From Candidatus Aenigmatarchaeota archaeon (GTDB taxonomy: Archaea > Aenigmatarchaeota > Aenigmatarchaeia > QMZP01 > JAFGSV01), in contig JAUXKD010000021.1 of assembly GCA_030624445.1 (NCBI GenBank), positions 1 to 6,921 on the forward strand: DNA of 6,921 nucleotides, given 5' to 3'. This document shows positions 6,073 through 6,921 of the stretch, piece after piece. A program made the position numbers and the translations under genes. How positions within the stretch are numbered: the first letter of the stretch is position 1; every line of letters starts with the position of its first letter. The notes under the pieces were generated by a model. That model saw only the letters and a program-made list of their open reading frames with translations. It did not search any database and had not been told where the DNA came from.

Positions 6073-6471
6073 CTAAACGATTACACCGGCCACTTTTCCT
6101 ACGGTCTTGAAGCGTTCGACGACCTCTTTCGCTATCGGGCCCTTTATCATTGATCCCATGGGGTCGAATTTATCGTTTACCAGGGCTGCGGCGTTGTCTT
6201 CGAATTCCACCCTCATGCCGTCCATCCGGCGAAACTCCTTCTTCTGTCTCACGATCACGGCCTTGAATACCTGGTGCCTTACCTTCTCAGTGCCGCTCTT
6301 AATCTTGCACATGACGATGTCTGCAACCCCTGCCGACGGCCTTCTCCTTCTTATGCCCTTGTACCCCCTGATGGATATTATTTCCAGCACCTTTGCTCCA
6401 CTGTTGTCTGCGCACTTCAGAACCGATCCGATCTGAAGCGCCTCGCCCGTACCGGAAGATACCGCTTTCAT
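6073..6471 (-). CDS. rpl14: Large subunit ribosomal protein uL14
   Basis: 50S protein at the subunit interface; it forms intersubunit bridges and lies near the factor-binding region. The 132 residues equal the typical archaeal length. Signature parts are ALQIGSVLKCADNSGAKVLEI (11-31 region), YKGIRRRRPSAGVAD (37-51), VIVRQKKEFRRMDG (72-85), FEDNAAALVND (90-100) and GSMIKGPIAKEV (106-117), ending in VIV. The ATG at 6471 overlaps the uS17 stop as ATGA, and AAGGTGGGGG upstream forms a strong ribosome binding site. The frame is open about 94 codons further upstream, but that part lies over uS17 and is not uL14-like. Confidence 0.97.
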   Translation of the reverse strand: MKAVSSGTGEALQIGSVLKCADNSGAKVLEIISIRGYKGIRRRRPSAGVADIVMCKIKSGTEKVRHQVFKAVIVRQKKEFRRMDGMRVEFEDNAAALVNDKFDPMGSMIKGPIAKEVVERFKTVGKVAGVIV

Positions 6472-6797
6472 TTTCCCCCACCTTTCGAAACAACGACGAA
6501 GTGCTTTGTTTTTGATATAGGCCGGCACTCGGCTATCACGACCGTGTCCCCGTATTTGGCCGCTATGCAGAGAGGGTTGTGCGCCACGATCTTGGATTTT
6601 CTCCTTTCGTACCTCTGATATTTGGGCATTAATTGATGATAACTTCTCTCGACTATGGCACTCAAGTGCGTCTTCGTGGACATGACCGTGCATTCGAAAA
6701 CCCTGCCTCTGACGGCTAGCTGCCCGTGCCAGGGGCAGTTCCTGTCTTCGCATGTCTTTTCCGGACCTTTGAGTCCAAGTCCTGTATCATTTTTCAT
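6468..6797 (-). CDS. rps17: Small subunit ribosomal protein uS17
   Basis: OB-fold protein that binds the 5' domain of 16S rRNA early in 30S assembly. It has 109 residues, normal for archaea. Visible marks are the archaeal CEDRNCPWHG block (16-25), LAVRGRVFECTV (27-38), KYQRYERRKSKIVAHNPLCI (59-78), GDTVVIAECRPISKTKHFVVV (83-103) and a Gly-Lys tail. Cys16, Cys21, His24 and an uncommon Cys36 might form a metal site; that is speculation. The ATG at 6797 has AGGT at 6804-6807, six bases upstream. This is the first gene of the visible operon. In many archaea uL29 and an RNase P or eIF1-like gene precede it, but the 124 bases upstream here look like a promoter region. Confidence 0.96.
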   Translation of the reverse strand: MKNDTGLGLKGPEKTCEDRNCPWHGQLAVRGRVFECTVMSTKTHLSAIVERSYHQLMPKYQRYERRKSKIVAHNPLCIAAKYGDTVVIAECRPISKTKHFVVVSKGGGK

Positions 6798-6838
6798 ATG
6801 AATACCTATCGATTCAGTCAGTTCCTATGGGTTTTGAA

Positions 6839-6863
6839 ATTAATAGATTAATAAAGTTATATG
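6839..6863 (-). promoter_or_regulatory. Putative promoter region for the uS17 operon
   Basis: The bases just upstream of uS17 turn very A/T rich, unlike the surrounding coding sequence. On the minus strand, CATATAAC (6856-6863) and TTTATTAA (6848-6855) are TATA-like. A start about 25 bases on would lie near 6834 and give a leader of some 35 bases. Two copies of the self-complementary ATTAAT (6839-6844 and 6847-6852) are included. No minus-strand coding frame is evident between here and the window edge. A bidirectional role is possible. Confidence 0.4.
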
Positions 6864-6887
6864 TTTTAATAGTTTCCTTCCGAGAAT

Positions 6888-6921
6888 ATGAATATTCCAA
6901 CAAGCCTTATGGATGATGGAA
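6888..6921 (+). CDS. Possible start of a divergent gene, truncated at the window edge
   Basis: An ATG at 6888 opens a plus-strand frame of 11 codons (MNIPTSLMDDG) to the edge of the window. A TATA-like GTTATATG at 6856-6863 lies about 28 bases before the ATG, the spacing expected for a leaderless archaeal transcript. No Shine-Dalgarno site is visible. The fragment is too short to identify, and the ATG could be chance. An inverted repeat, GAATAT-GA-ATATTC (6884-6897), overlaps the putative start codon. Confidence 0.2.
   Translation, partial: MNIPTSLMDDG

Noticed and set aside
6472..6753. N-terminal extension of the uL14 frame to 226 residues
   Set aside because: The extra part lies over uS17 in another frame and is not uL14-like. 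The ATG at 6471 gives the exact family length with a strong ribosome binding site.

Overview
This window is archaeal. All fourteen recognisable genes lie on the minus strand, so transcription runs from the right end to the left. Thirteen are complete and one, elongation factor 2, runs off the left edge. The archaeal assignment rests on eS4, eL30, the short two-KH NusA-like protein, archaeal-type uS17, uL14, uL24, uS12 and uS7, aEF-2, GGTG-type ribosome binding sites and A/T-rich TATA-like promoters. The compact layout, the broken ribosomal gene order and the divergent uS12 would fit a fast-evolving or reduced lineage such as a DPANN archaeon (for example Micrarchaeota-like). That lineage is an inference; nothing here fixes it.

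Layout in the direction of transcription: an A/T-rich putative promoter region (about 6798-6921), then uS17, uL14, a free-standing MetRS-beta/EMAP-type tRNA-binding protein, uL24, eS4, uL5, a YfbR/HDDC2-like HD-domain phosphohydrolase, uS14 and uS8. This is the first half of the archaeal spc cluster with two non-ribosomal genes inserted. After uS8 the usual continuation (uL6, eL32, eL19, uL18, uS5 and so on) is absent. After a 9-base gap the order switches to eL30, NusA-like, uS12 and uS7, the tail of the archaeal RNA polymerase/str cluster. A 135-base intergenic stretch with a putative promoter and a perfect inverted repeat follows, then aEF-2.

Most neighbouring genes overlap (ATGA or TGATG) or sit 1-16 bases apart, so the uS17-to-uS7 block looks like one long transcription unit with coupled translation. 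aEF-2 is the only internal gene with room for its own promoter. The products belong to both ribosomal subunits, transcription elongation and translocation, so the operon links ribosome assembly with the factor that drives the ribosome.

I see no transposon, CRISPR array, tRNA or rRNA gene, and no clear new defence or metabolic system. The points most worth a second look are the altered decoding-centre loops of uS12, the spc/str junction at uS8-eL30, the two inserted accessory genes, and the palindrome at the aEF-2 promoter.
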